A DNA stretch of 64,000 nt from Zygnema cylindricum (lineage: Eukaryota > Streptophyta > Zygnematophyceae > Zygnematales > Zygnemataceae). The notes below the pieces were generated by a model, which worked only from the letters and a program-made list of their open reading frames with translations, was not told the origin of the DNA and did no database searches. The translations under genes and the position numbers were made by a program. Every line of letters starts with the position of its first letter. Within the stretch, counting starts at the first letter, position 1. Below, one piece after another: positions 21,957 to 33,777 of this stretch. The DNA is taken from assembly GCA_037447655.1 (NCBI GenBank), contig JBBHKE010000697.1, positions 1 through 64,000 of the forward strand, read 5' to 3'.

Positions 21957-24041
21957 ATAGGAAGCCTCCTTTTAGGCAGTGTAGATAGGTTGTGCTCACC
22001 TAGGATAGGACAGTGTAGGTTAAATGGATAATTGTTAGGTTGTTAATATTTATTCTAGTGAGGAAGCTAAGAAACACAGTATACCCAACTTTGCAGCAAA
22101 TTTAATGTCACTGTAGCTGTAAAAAGGATGTATTCATGGATACTCGTTAATGCAATGCTCGTTCAAAGGCAACTGTTACTGTTCTCCATTTTGTGGCGGA
22201 TATACTTTTGCTTTTTTTTCTCATTTGGAGATACCATGTTGATTCTATTATTCTGATCAGTACAGAAGTGTGCTTGCAAACATATTCGTTTGAACTCGTT
22301 TCTATAAGTGTCTAAGAGTGCCAGTTTGAAAAAGATCATTTTTTATACATTCCGAAAAAGCTGCAGTTTTATAACCTTTCTATACTTCAGCTTTGATAAA
22401 TAGTGTACCAGTTGGTCTACTTTGTTTGTGACAGAAAATGATTTTTAACATGGGAAAATGTGTCATGGCCTATATTGGAGATGACTTAGTAAATATGATT
22501 GTTCAAGTTGATACTTTTGTCAACTTGCCATTTTTTAACGATTTCTTTTCAATATAAACTATTTTTATCATTTTCATTTCACTGTATGTAATAGAAATGA
22601 TGTCTCATTTTGGTAAATATGCAGTGATTGTGTCATTTGTCTTTCATTTCAGGCTTTTCAACTGTCTCAACTTAGGGAAGCTTACCATTCAAAATATTTG
22701 ATCGATGTTAAGGTTTAATGTTTGGGCTTATCGACAACACATGTAATTAAGGATAACGAAAGGCTCCCTTGGACTGTCCGAAGTAGTGACTTCGTTGTGA
22801 ATAAATGATTAGTTCCATGAGAACATTCAAAATGCAACAGTCATGTTACAGGACTCGCATTTTGGCAAACAATGTAGAGTTCCACGAGTGTAGAAAACTG
22901 GAAGCATTTGAGTACTTGGCATTGCTTTTCCTCGGAACAATTTCACACAAACAAATAGGCCGCTAGAAGCAGCAAAGATCGATGAAACAGTGGAGACATA
23001 AATATGCAACAATTGTGGGTGAACCCTTTCCTGCATCTGAAAGATCCATCACACGTTTAAGAAATTAGGGTTGCTCTTTGTTGTCTTTTCTTCCAAACAA
23101 TTCACACAAACAATGAGAAAAAGCTAGCAGCAGAAGTATAGGTACAAGTAGTGAGATTGGAACAATCGTGGGACATTCTTGAACCGTGACATTTGAAAAA
23201 AGATATTGTTTGTTAGAGCACTTTAGTGCTGAAAAACTGGACAGTTGCAAATGCGCATTAATAGACTTCTTTTGCATGTCAAACACTGTTCCAAACAAAG
23301 GTCGATGGAAGATCCCTGTTACTTATTCCGGTAATTGCAAATGTCAGAGTACATATGGGAGAATTACACTACGCTTAAGAGGAACAAAACCAAGAAGAAT
23401 GGCAACAGTAATGTAAAAGGCTTCGTATATGACTTGGTCGATTCTGACAAAATCAATTAAATAAAAACAGGCATTCCAGCTCTTGGTTGATGTGAAAAAC
23501 ATGCCATCGAGATGTAAACTATTCACTATCTCATACTGAAAAAACAAAATTATCAATATCAGCTCCAAAGTGGATTGACAGGAGCCATAGTGTTTACATA
23601 ACAAATCATAGTTCCAAAGATAGCTCATTCAAGAAAGGTAATGATTGAGTCATATATCATGTATGGTGCAGGTGAAACACGAAATCACATGTAGGTCTAC
23701 TTGGTTTCACATCACATTATAACACTGACCAGTCAGTCAGGAGAAAATCAATTGAAACATGAGCTCATGATACGTCAAGATCAATATAATGGAATTAATA
23801 ACAGTCTCCAAAAGATAAAAATGTCAAGCACATCAATGGAGTATTCCTTTAGAAACACTTGCTTCAAACGAGCGTTGCATTAAAGTGAATCCATGAAATA
23901 CATCCTTTTTACAACTACAGTGACAGTAAAATTGCTGCCCCACTAGAAAAAAATATTAACAACCTACCAACTATCCATTTTACCTACACTGTCCTATCCA
24001 AGGTAAGCACAACCTATCTACAATGCCTAAAAGGAGGATTC
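21957..24041. other. Spacer between the LHCB-7 collapse point and LHCB-8
   Basis: It begins with the orphan 3'UTR of the deleted plus-strand partner of LHCB-7 and ends with the LHCB-8 3'UTR. The interior is a diverged direct copy of 20117-21606, longer by about 0.6 kb. Open frames here are short and have no recognisable family. Confidence 0.7.
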
Positions 24042-25988
24042 CTATTGGCCCGGAACGAATGCGGTGGCATAGGCCCAGGCATTGTTGGTGGCAGGGTCAG
24101 CAAGGTGGTCCGACAAGTTCTGGAGGGGAGACTTTCCGGTGACAATGGCCTGCACGAAGAATCCGAACATGGAGAACATGGCAAGTCGCCCGTTCTTGAG
24201 CTCCTTCACCTTGAGCTCAGCGAAGGTCTCGGGGTCGTCAGCCAAGCCCAAAGGATCGAAGCTTCCTCCAGGGTACAGTGGGTCGGTGACCTCTCCCAGG
24301 GGTCCGCCAGCCACACGGTATCCCTCAATGGCTCCCATGAGCACCACCTGTGTTCCGAGGATGGCGAGAATGCTCTGTGCGTGGATCAGGCTGGGGTTGC
24401 CCAAGTAGTCAAGTCCACCGTCAGCGAAGATCTGGGCACCGGCCTTGAACCACACAGCCTCACCGAACTTCACTCCGCTGTTGGAGAGGAGCTCAGGGGT
24501 CAGGCAGCCCAAAGCACCGAGCATGGCCCATCGGGCGTGGATCACCTGAAGAGCCAAATCAAAACATATTGTCAACACACTTGCAATTACATGTTTGGAA
24601 ACTACTAAAATAACCCGTGAGATTTGAAAAGGAGGAACCTAGGAGGAACCACCCAAAAATATAAAAACTTTACAGCCAATAAACAGTAGTGGTATTTACA
24701 TTTAGAAAAGAATACTGCGTGAACGTTGTAAATTAACTACCTGGTTGCTGTTACAAGAGGTAAAGAGCGTCCTCACTCTAGAGTAGGCTATAAGATCATC
24801 GAAGGACAGCGAAAAGATCTCCACAATTTTTCAATGGAGAGAGGTGAATAAGACGCAGACAATTTGACAAATATCCTAGGCGCCCCACTCTAAAACAGGC
24901 AATAAGATTGTCAAAGTACATCCAAACAATTTGACAAAATACTAGGCAAAAGGACATAGTCAATGGCAGTAAGCATCATAAAGATAAAAATAAAAAAACA
25001 ATAAATTGACAGCAAACAGGTACCGATTAGTCAACTCCAACCTTGCATAGCTAGTCTGCAGTCACCTTGAAATGCTAAGAAAAGTGGATGGCACAAAGCC
25101 AGCAGAGACACAAAATCCTTCAGAAGTATATTAAAGTTAAAGATGCTTGCACATAAAACAATCGTTCATTGCTAGATGAGAGTGGAACAAGATACAAAGA
25201 GAGTCGTGTGTCATCATTTAACAGTGTCTGTCGACTTTCGAACTGTGTAGGTCATGATAAAGACTTCAACATCAGTGGACCAAGGACTACGCACATATCG
25301 CAAGCAACAGAAGACATTGATCAACCAGAATATAGTGTACTGTGAAGAGTAAGACCGCTAGCAGGTTCGCACGCCATCAAATTACAGCTGCGTAATTTTT
25401 TGACAGTAAGTTATTGCTCTGAGCTGTATGTTAGCTGAAAATTTCGGTTGCATTTAGCCATGATTAGGCAAAACAAGTATATATCTCTAGGCATTATAAG
25501 ACACAGGAGTAGCGATGATAAACTAGTGCATCAAACAACTGATCCTGCCAGGCTACCAGAGACTGGACTTGGAAAACAGACAAAATGCACGAAGCGCGGA
25601 GCAGAAAAACACGTTTCTCACAACTGACAAAAAATACGAAAAACGGCATTCAGTAGCCCATTCAAGTCTAATTGATTTTTGAAGGCCGCTGGATAGTCAC
25701 CTCAAGCTCGCGGTTCTTGGCAAAGCTCTCGGGATCAGCAGAGAGGCCAGCAGTGTCCCAGCCATAGTCTCCAGGGAACTCGCCAGTGAGGTAAGAGGGA
25801 GGATCTCCGGAAAGAGGGCCCAGGAACAGAGGGCGGTCAGCGCCATACCAGATGGACTCTGAGGCCTTCACAGCCGTCTTGCGCATCACCACACGGGCTT
25901 CGCCATGGCCGACTTGTCGGGTGAGCTCAGAAGTCTGTCCTGCGAAAGTGGAGGGTGCAAGGGCGGGAGAGGCGACGAGAGCGGCCAT
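24042..25988 (-). CDS. LHCB: LHCB-8: LHCII chlorophyll a/b-binding protein (type RKT)
   Basis: Exon 1 is 25701-25988 and exon 2 is 24042-24545, with the longest LHCB intron here (1155 bases, phase 0). The product is 263 residues. The open frame extends upstream of the start, but conservation begins at [19 protein letters not shown] (Thr for Ala) is its transit-peptide difference. RKT, WYGADR and the ligand positions are intact. The donor context GTGACTATCCAGCGGCC is shared with its divergent partner LHCB-9. The intron interior keeps blocks of the LHCB-1/4/6 intron type. Confidence 0.95.
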
Positions 25989-26523
25989 GATAACAGAGAT
26001 AGGATTGAAGGAAAAAAGTTGAACTTGTATAAGCTGCTGAATTGACAACAGCTTTAAGAATGGACAAGCGACTGCACAGTACAGTACTGTAGTTGGTAGA
26101 AAATTTTGATATCTATAACGGGTTGTCCGTACAAATGCCAATCAAAATCCAAAACGCGATTCGACACACGTCAAGAGAAGGAGCCGTTTGACCTGCAAAA
26201 GTCCCATATGTGAATCCTTATTGGATTGCGAGATTTGGTCTGCCGCCTGGAAACCGTTTGGCGTGATGAAAATTTCAAAGAGGAGCGGTCGTCCAATCCC
26301 GTCGCTCCAATCCAGATTTCTACTTTTTGGCCTTTTGGCAATCCGTTTCTCCCATCCCACATCGGCACATTCCCAAATTTCTACAATTCGCCCTTTCATT
26401 ATATTTGCAGTACCACGCAGCTCTGGTCTACCAAGTAACGCAGACATTCTTCCACTGCAGCAGCTTAAGCTTTTCCCCTCACTCCTCTCCTCGTCGTTTA
26501 CTCCCTAGTCTTTTCTGGACACT
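25989..26523. promoter_or_regulatory. Shared bidirectional promoter of LHCB-8 and LHCB-9
   Basis: The 535 bases carry the conserved LHCB module at about 26100-26330, oriented to LHCB-8: two GGATTGG-type boxes, GGCGGCAGACC, a CCAAT copy, and a GTACGGA element near 26130. The G-box reads TTGACGTGTG rather than CACGTG, and the TATA context is weak (TTATAGATAT). The LHCB-9 side has CATTATATTTGC near 26396 but no strong TATA box. Confidence 0.7.
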
Positions 26524-28065
26524 ATGGCTGCCCTCGTTGCTTCTACCGCTCTTGCACCCTCCACTTTTGCAGGACAGACTGCTGAGCTAGCCCGACAGGT
26601 CGGCCATGGCGAAGCCCGTGTGGTGATGCGCAAGACAGTGAAGGCCTCAGAGTCCATCTGGTATGGCGCTGACCGCCCTCTGTTCCTGGGCCCTCTTTCC
26701 GGAGATCCTCCCTCCTACCTCACTGGCGAGTTCCCTGGAGACTATGGCTGGGATACTGCTGGCCTCTCTGCTGATCCTGAGAGCTTTGCCAAGAACCGTG
26801 AGCTTGAGGTGACTATCCAGCGGCCTGCTAAGACAAAATAGGATTGAATGAGCTTAAGAATAATTCTTTCTTTTGGCTGAGTCGAGGGATGTGTTTATTG
26901 CTCTGAGCTTGAGGTGACAATGATGGCATTATTGCTGAACTTTGTTTTCTAGTACTTGTTTACTTTCAATGGTTGATGAGTTATTCAAAATGGTTGATGG
27001 TTGACTCCTGTCAAAACTAGCTAGCACAAGACCTTATGGATGTTGAGGTTTCTAAGGTATGTAAAGTATGTGCTAATTTGCTCCATTTTTTTTTTTTTTT
27101 TCTAAAATCTAGCACGGTTTCTTAATGTAAGTCGTAGGTGCTTTCTCTGGCTAATTTTGACAACACTCTCACCTTATTATTTGCAGGGTGGTAAGTCGAC
27201 TAGATTAGGTGTTCATGTCTTAGCTTAAGTGACTAGCAATATCGCCCTAATCTTTAGTAATACTGCATTCATTTTTTTTACGCGTGATTTCCTTCTTCTA
27301 TGTTTTAGCCAAATATTCTGTATTGCTAATCTAAAGTTGAGAAATTGTACACATATTGTTCCACTCTTCCATGGTGATCTTATAGCCTACTTAGAATGGG
27401 ACTCACTTTTAACATAAGGCCTCGTCAATTTTCAACCTTCACGCTGATTTCATTTCACAATGTATTTTAATTTGCCATGAAGTATTAAATTTGTTTGTAT
27501 CTCCCATGATGTTGCATGTCGATTCTCACGCTATGTTGTTGAAACTGTATATTTGTTTCAGGTGATCCACGCCCGATGGGCCATGCTCGGCGCTTTGGGC
27601 TGCCTGACCCCTGAGCTCCTCTCCAACAGCGGAGTGAAGTTCGGTGAGGCTGTGTGGTTCAAGGCCGGTGCTCAGATCTTCGCTGACGGTGGACTTGACT
27701 ACTTGGGCAACCCCAGCCTGATCCACGCACAGAGCATTCTCGCCATCCTCGGAACACAGGTGGTGCTCATGGGAGCCATTGAGGGATACCGTGTGGCCGG
27801 CGGACCCCTGGGAGAGGTCACCGACCCACTGTACCCTGGAGGAAGCTTCGATCCTTTGGGCTTGGCTGACGACCCCGAGACCTTCGCTGAGCTCAAGGTG
27901 AAGGAGCTGAAGAATGGGCGACTTGCCATGTTCTCCATGTTCGGATTTTTCGTGCAAGCCATCGTCACCGGAAAGTCTCCCCTCCAGAACTTGTCGGACC
28001 ACCTTGCTGACCCTGCCACCAACAATGCCTGGGCCTATGCCACCGCATTCGTGCCGGGCCAATAG
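26524..28065 (+). CDS. LHCB: LHCB-9: LHCII chlorophyll a/b-binding protein (type RKT, one residue shorter)
   Basis: Exon 1 is 26524-26808 (285 bases, one codon fewer) and exon 2 is 27562-28065, with a 753-base phase-0 intron, giving 262 residues. The missing codon turns RKTAVKAS into RKTVKAS right after the putative phospho-Thr. The transit peptide has VASTALAPS and GQTAELA. The rest of the protein is standard LHCII. The intron body does not obviously match other introns in the window, although its first bases match LHCB-8. The 3'UTR also differs from those of LHCB-1 to -8. Confidence 0.95.
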
Positions 28066-30973
28066 GAGGCTTTTTTTAGGCGTCTTTGTAGATTTTAAAT
28101 TCATGTGGTACATCAGAGTAGTAACCATGTAGATATCGCATGGTTAGAAATTCCTACCAAAATTTCTCATCACAGTTAGGATTGTAGAAGCTAGGTTTTC
28201 TGCCTCTGTTAAAGTTTAGGTGAATCGTAGGTTCGGCTGGATCATGTTTACGTGTAAATTAATAAAAAGGAAAATTTATTTCTCTTTTCATATACTGTTG
28301 GATAATTTTGATCGTCATTGAATTTTGATCATCATTGGATTTTGCTTTGGCAATTCTTGTTGGCAAGGTTTTCCCTCACTCATATTTTATGACCCGTTAC
28401 TCCTTTGGCTTGTCAGAAATTAAGTTTCTACTGTTGTGTAGACTGAAACACTGACGGAAACGGTTTTGCAGAGTGAAAAATGAAATTCAAAATAAGAGGA
28501 ATGGTTATGTTATCTTGAATACACGTTCAAATTCAGCCCAAGGTAAAGGTAATCAAGGCATTGTCATATGTCATTGATCGTTTTTCAGGACAAAAGCATA
28601 CCAACCTGCAAAACATTCAGTTATCCAGTTAAGGCTACAGCGCCTATGAGTTAAACATTTTTCGGGCAGTCGAAAGCGTTTAGCTCTGCGATGGACTGTT
28701 GGATTTTTTTAATGATGCAAGCAATCAAAAGGTAACTGTCTTACCTTTAGATCAAGACGTCATGGTTGAAAATCGGATAAAAAAAGTGACTGCCCGGAAA
28801 AAAGATTTTGACTGCCCGAAATATGTTTAGCTTTAATAATGATGGCATTACAGCTTGCAAGAGCTCCCAGAGCTGAAGTTAGCCCTCGGTATAATGATTC
28901 CGAAAAGATAACAACAGTTCAACCCATAACTTCTGACTTATTTTTGAAAAAATTATACTTTTGAGTTCCTGTGGCTTTTATGAGTTATGCAACGGATTTG
29001 AAATGGATATTTATAAATCTAAATACTATTGATATTTGAAGTACCATTTGGTGTTTACAGATTCTCAGCGTCTATTATCTTATGTTAAATGCATTTTTTT
29101 TTTCACTTCTCGAGAAAAACTGTCTGGAGATACACCCTTGATAAGGAACTTTCTGACAAATGTCGGTGTGTAACAATATAGGATCCGAAGTTGTATAACA
29201 ACTAAAAAGGAAAGAAAAATAAAAGAAGGAGTGCCAATTATTACATGTTGGATTGTGTTTTCTCCAAACATTCATTGCACATGATCTAATGACAATCTCT
29301 TTTTCTGCTGGTATTGCCACCAAATTAGTGGAGTAAGAAATCAAAAAATATACTCGAAATGGATGTCAGGTAATAAAACCACAAAGAGAACGTGTTACTC
29401 CCAGGGAGTTTGTTAAAAACTAAAACTTATTTTGTTCATCAAGTTTCTGTGGTAGTTTTGTTTCCACCGCAACTCTTAACTTCTTTTACCACCTAGCGGT
29501 TTATTAGTCGTTCCGAATTGTGTTCGTGAAGATCAGAAAAATTAATATCCCGCTTCTTCTGTGAGATGAAATTGTATGCTTTGTAAATTCACATCTTTAA
29601 TATGAATTCTGAAAATATAAGTACCCTGTCAGCTTTTCGATAGAAATTATGGAAAATATAAAACAAAACACGTGTGGAAGGCAAACGTCAAGCGGAAAAT
29701 TTTACCGCAAATAGTGTAGGCTATGGGGAGGAACATGAGGTCATGATTTGTGCTCTTCCCATATATCGTTTCTAGGGAATAACACTCATAATTGGACACA
29801 AAAAATGGCCCATTTCATATCTAAAATTTTAAAGCTATTGAATATGGCTTCGTTACTGGTAAATGTCTCCATACTCCATAGCCATTTCATAGAATGGAAT
29901 AGCATAAAAGTCGAGCACATATAGTCAAGATTCAAGGCCTCCACTTATTTTATATAATTCTTAACTAAAATATTAGCCGGGACTAACAGTAATAAAGAGT
30001 CGAAAAGAAAAAACTTGTTTCGTAACCAACATTCAGATATCGAAGATATCTTATTCATGGCAAATGTATTCATGTAGTCCGATTTTATGACAGCCAATTT
30101 ACTAGTAAAGCAATGTACAATCTATGAGCCTGAAGCCTCCTTAAAAAGGTACAATATTTAGTGAAAATCCAACCAAAAAGATGAAATATAGAATTTGACC
30201 AAAGTTGATTAGGACTTCCAGACGCAACAGTAAACATAAACCAGAATACCAGAGGAAAAAATCTCGTCAAGAAACTCCCATTTTTTAGAGCCTACATGCC
30301 AGACTTAGCCGATATCTCAGCTGGCAAACAGGCTGAATGGAGCATATTATCTAAGAGATGGTCAATGTCACAAAACTTTTAATTAACAGAATAAAAAATT
30401 GCGACAAATTGAGGATCAGAAATATAAATTGACTGAGTTTACAAAACAAGAAAAAAACCAACAACGAGAGCCGGAGTTCACTCAATGTGCCTTCAAATAG
30501 GTCAGTGGCAAGTAAAACGCCATGTAAAACGTAAAAAACAGTACGATACAGTTTTAAACTGTATAAAACGATTTCAATAATTGTTTTAAACAACAAGACA
30601 CATGAAAAAAGTACAAGAGACATGAACAATCAACCAATCAGACAGTTGCAGATGGAACTGAGCCCTTGCCAATACAAAACCACTTAACAATATTGCGAAA
30701 AATCCCCATTACAGCATCTGCATAGTCATTCATATAATATCAAATACACTCAACAGAAGAAAATATCACCATGTAAGGAGGCGTCAATTGACGTTGTATA
30801 TTGTATTGAAGTCAATTGTACATTTTCAGATGAATATCCCCCACTATGACAGCTACAATGGCACCTAAACGTCTAAGCGAATATACATTCTAAGCCTGGA
30901 ATAAATTTAGCCATTCAAAAGAGCGCGGCAGCGGCATCTATCTACTTAAAACTAAGAAATAAGCACAAATAAT
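28066..30973. other. Convergent spacer between LHCB-9 and LHCB-10
   Basis: No gene is supported in 2.9 kb. It is AT-rich, with only short frames. It lacks the repeated spacer blocks seen between pairs 1/2 to 8/9. The one structured item is a small inverted-repeat element at 28651-28829. Confidence 0.6.
28651..28829. mobile_element. Small inverted-repeat element (MITE-like)
   Basis: The ends are near-complementary: TTAAACATTTTTCGGGCAGTC at 28651 and GACTGCCCGAAATATGTTTA ending at 28829. A second internal GACTGCCCGG word lies at about 28788. At 179 bases with no coding capacity it fits a short MITE or stem-loop. The target duplication is unclear. Confidence 0.45.
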
Positions 30974-32094
30974 CTATTGGCCTGGTGTGAATAAGGTGGC
31001 ATAGGCCCAGGCGTTGTTCACGGTAGGATCAGCAAGGTGGTCCGACAAGTTCTGGAGGGGAGACTTTCCGGTGACGATGGCCTGGACGAAGAATCCGAAC
31101 ATGGAGAACATGGCAAGTCGCCCATTCTTCAGCTCCTTCACCTTGAGCTCAGCGAAGGTCTCGGGGTCGTCGGCCAAGCCCAAGGGGTCGAAGTTGCCTC
31201 CGGGGTACAGCGGGTCCTCTACCTCTCCCAGAGGTCCACCGGATACGCGGTATCCCTCAATGGCTCCCATGAGCACCACCTGTGTTCCGAGGATGGCGAG
31301 AATGCTCTGTGCGTGGATCAGGCTGGGGTTGCCCAAGTAGTCAAGTCCACCGTCAGCGAAGATCTGAGCACCGGCCTTGAACCACACAGCCTCACCGAAC
31401 TTCACACCATTATTGGAGAGGAGCTCGGGGGTCAGGCATCCGAGGGCTCCAAGCATGGCCCATCGGGCGTGGATCACCTGCAGAGACAGAAAGGAGGACG
31501 ATGCAGTGAGTTGAATCCACACTATCACAAACAAATTTGGACACATTTTTACAAAAAAAAAACTTTTGTTATTCCGAGTAGAATCGTTTAACAACATTTT
31601 AGTGATCAACTTCCTACGGTTAAATTTAAGGTATGAAGGAATGGAATTTGATCCCCATTCTTACATTTTTTAGTTTTATTGTACAAATCATTCATGTTTT
31701 CAATATCCGGCAGAAATTGTAAATTAATTTGACATTGAGGCAATTAACATTACAAAGACTTGCACATCTATTAATTGCAACTATATGTTTTCTTAAATCC
31801 CGACCATCCAGTAAAATAGGTCACTGGAATTACCTCAAGCTCACGGTTCTTGGCAAAACTCTCAGGATCAGCAGAGAGGCCAGCAGTGTCCCAGCCATAG
31901 TCTCCAGGGAACTCGCCAGTGAGGTACGAGGGAGGATCTCCGGAAAGAGGGCCCAAGTACAATGGGCGATCTGGTCCGTACCAAGATGTCATCTGCACAC
32001 GTGCCTTGACATTTCCAACCTGACGGCCGAGAGCCGCAGTCTGGCCGGCAAAGGTAGAAGCTGACAGAGCAGGGGAGGCAACAAGGGCAGCCAT
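30974..32094 (-). CDS. LHCB: LHCB-10: LHCII protein lacking the RKT phospho-site (second subtype)
   Basis: Exon 1 is 31834-32094 and exon 2 is 30974-31477, with a 356-base phase-0 intron, giving 254 residues. The start is the ATG before [16 protein letters not shown]. The frame is open further upstream, but without conserved sequence. It lacks the segment [11 protein letters not shown] of copies 1-9: [13 protein letters not shown] runs straight into the trimerisation motif at 38-43, so the mature N-terminus is very short and has no RKT Thr. Other subtype changes are [36 protein letters not shown] and a C-terminus ATLFTPGQ. Chlorophyll ligands in the three helices are kept. The missing N-terminus recalls Lhcb3, but the rest does not match that class closely. 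Confidence 0.93.
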
Positions 32095-33777
32095 TGTGAA
32101 AAAGCTTGTGTATGGAAGAAGGTTTGCAATAATAGCTGGAGAATAGAATAGACTTGCTGGAGAATGGCAAGTCAGCGGCAGATGATTTGTTGCAGTGGCT
32201 GCAGAAATTTTGGCTTTATTAGGAAGGGGAAGTGTGACAAACTGAATCCTCACATGTAACGTCACAGAGCGTGTTGGTCTGTTGGATAATGGTGCAGAGT
32301 GTGTGCAAAGTTCCACTATCCCAAAGTACGGGCTGTGACGTGACACCGGGACGGATGAGAAAAGTGTTGCAGGCGTGACCTGACGGATTCTGTGCGAATC
32401 AGTTGTGAAAAACGCAGCCAATGGGAATGCAAGGAGGGATCGTTGGGTGTCGCGCGCGAGAAAGTGGTCGGAGGGCAGGTTCTTCAGCGATTGCTTCACG
32501 TGGACAGCTGATCAAGCCTACGTGGCAAGGTCATTGTACTTGTGCATACACGTGTTACGCGCAAAGGTTTAGAACTGTAAATGTGTAATCCACAATTCCA
32601 CATTGGTAGGACCGTGTTTGAAAAAAAAGTGAGCCACTCTAAAACATGTACGAATTTTGTCCACTTCTGCTGTTGCGGAAAATAACAAAAATCAGCCAGT
32701 TCAAGATTGTTTCATTTTCCACGTGTCATACGCTGCTTTCCCCGTGTTTTCAGCTTTACCCCGTACCTTCTAATACTGGCCAATCAAACGCATCACGTGG
32801 CTTTATGGATCACGTGGATATTCTGAACAGCCAGGTTGTTCACATCGAAGAATGCTGACCTTCTTTTTCCGTTTCGTAAAATCCCCGTGAAAACGTCTGA
32901 GCAAGTAGACAATGCACGAAGTTTCGTCGGAGTTTTCCGACTTCAAATTGTCTACGTGACGCCGTACATAAGAACGTCGTCATTCTAAGCGCGAAACCAA
33001 GAGCGACAAAATTCAAACGGAATGAAAACGCAAAACGCACTGCTATTGGCGCCTGTTTTCCAAAGGCTCGTCTCCTTATCTCCCTTTAATCTTTCGGAAA
33101 AAAATTGGAAGTGAACCTTTCTGACAAAAAAATAAAAGAGCCATTCCCAACAACGTCAGCTTTTCGGGTTTACCGATGGGGAAAAAAAAAAAATCGATTG
33201 ATCGAAATCGAGTCAATCGTAGCCTATTATTTACCACACCTTTCAACGGTTCATAATGCTAGGCTTCTGGAAGCTATTAATTAGTACTCTTGTTTCCCCA
33301 ATCCTCCGTACATCCCATCGCCAATGCATGTTGCGATATATCGATTGCGATTAACATATCATCAAGAATCACCAAGATCGCCGGGGACTCGACTAGACTC
33401 GTGTACATTCCTATTTTTTCATTCAAAAATATCCGAAGGCGTAACCTCACTACTTGAGTCTACGTGTCAGTCGTTCATTGGACTCATGCTAAACACGCGA
33501 CGCGCATTCACATTTCCGAGTTCACATTGGCTTTTGAGATCCGCGCTGCAGTTCCGGAGTTATTTGGCGCCACGAAAGCAAAACTCAACGCTTGGAGCCA
33601 ATCAGATTCCTTGTTTCCCGATTTACCAAATTTTAGTCTGCGCGCAGAATCGTCGTTTATCCATATTGCCAAAGTTGTCCAGGCTACAAATTCAGCAGCT
33701 CTCCACAATCTCAAACACAGCAGCAATCGAATACCTTGCAAGCACAATCTGACTTTCCTTGCTCACATATTCTAGCC
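32095..33777. promoter_or_regulatory. Long shared promoter region of LHCB-10 and LHCB-11, rich in G-boxes
   Basis: The 1683 bases between opposed starts do not resemble the promoters of the other pairs. Five CACGTG G-boxes occur within 320 bases: 32497-32502, 32549-32554, 32720-32725, 32794-32799 and 32811-32816. Further ACGT-core sites lie nearby (CTACGTGGC near 32519, CTACGTGAC near 32954, CTACGTGTC near 33461). A CCAAT box is at about 32780. G-boxes bind bZIP and bHLH factors, including light and ABA regulators. Which gene they serve cannot be read from sequence. Confidence 0.7.

Noticed and set aside
3397-31591. Long antisense open frames (about 170-200 residues, beginning [15 protein letters not shown]) opposite every LHCB exon 2
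   Set aside because: They recur only because exon 2 is conserved and GC-rich. They have no start context or independent homology and are broken or changed where LHCB codons vary silently.
31771-32499. A 242-residue frame extending LHCB-10 upstream
   Set aside because: Residues before [13 protein letters not shown] have no counterpart in LHCB-11 or any other copy. The normal start fits the family.
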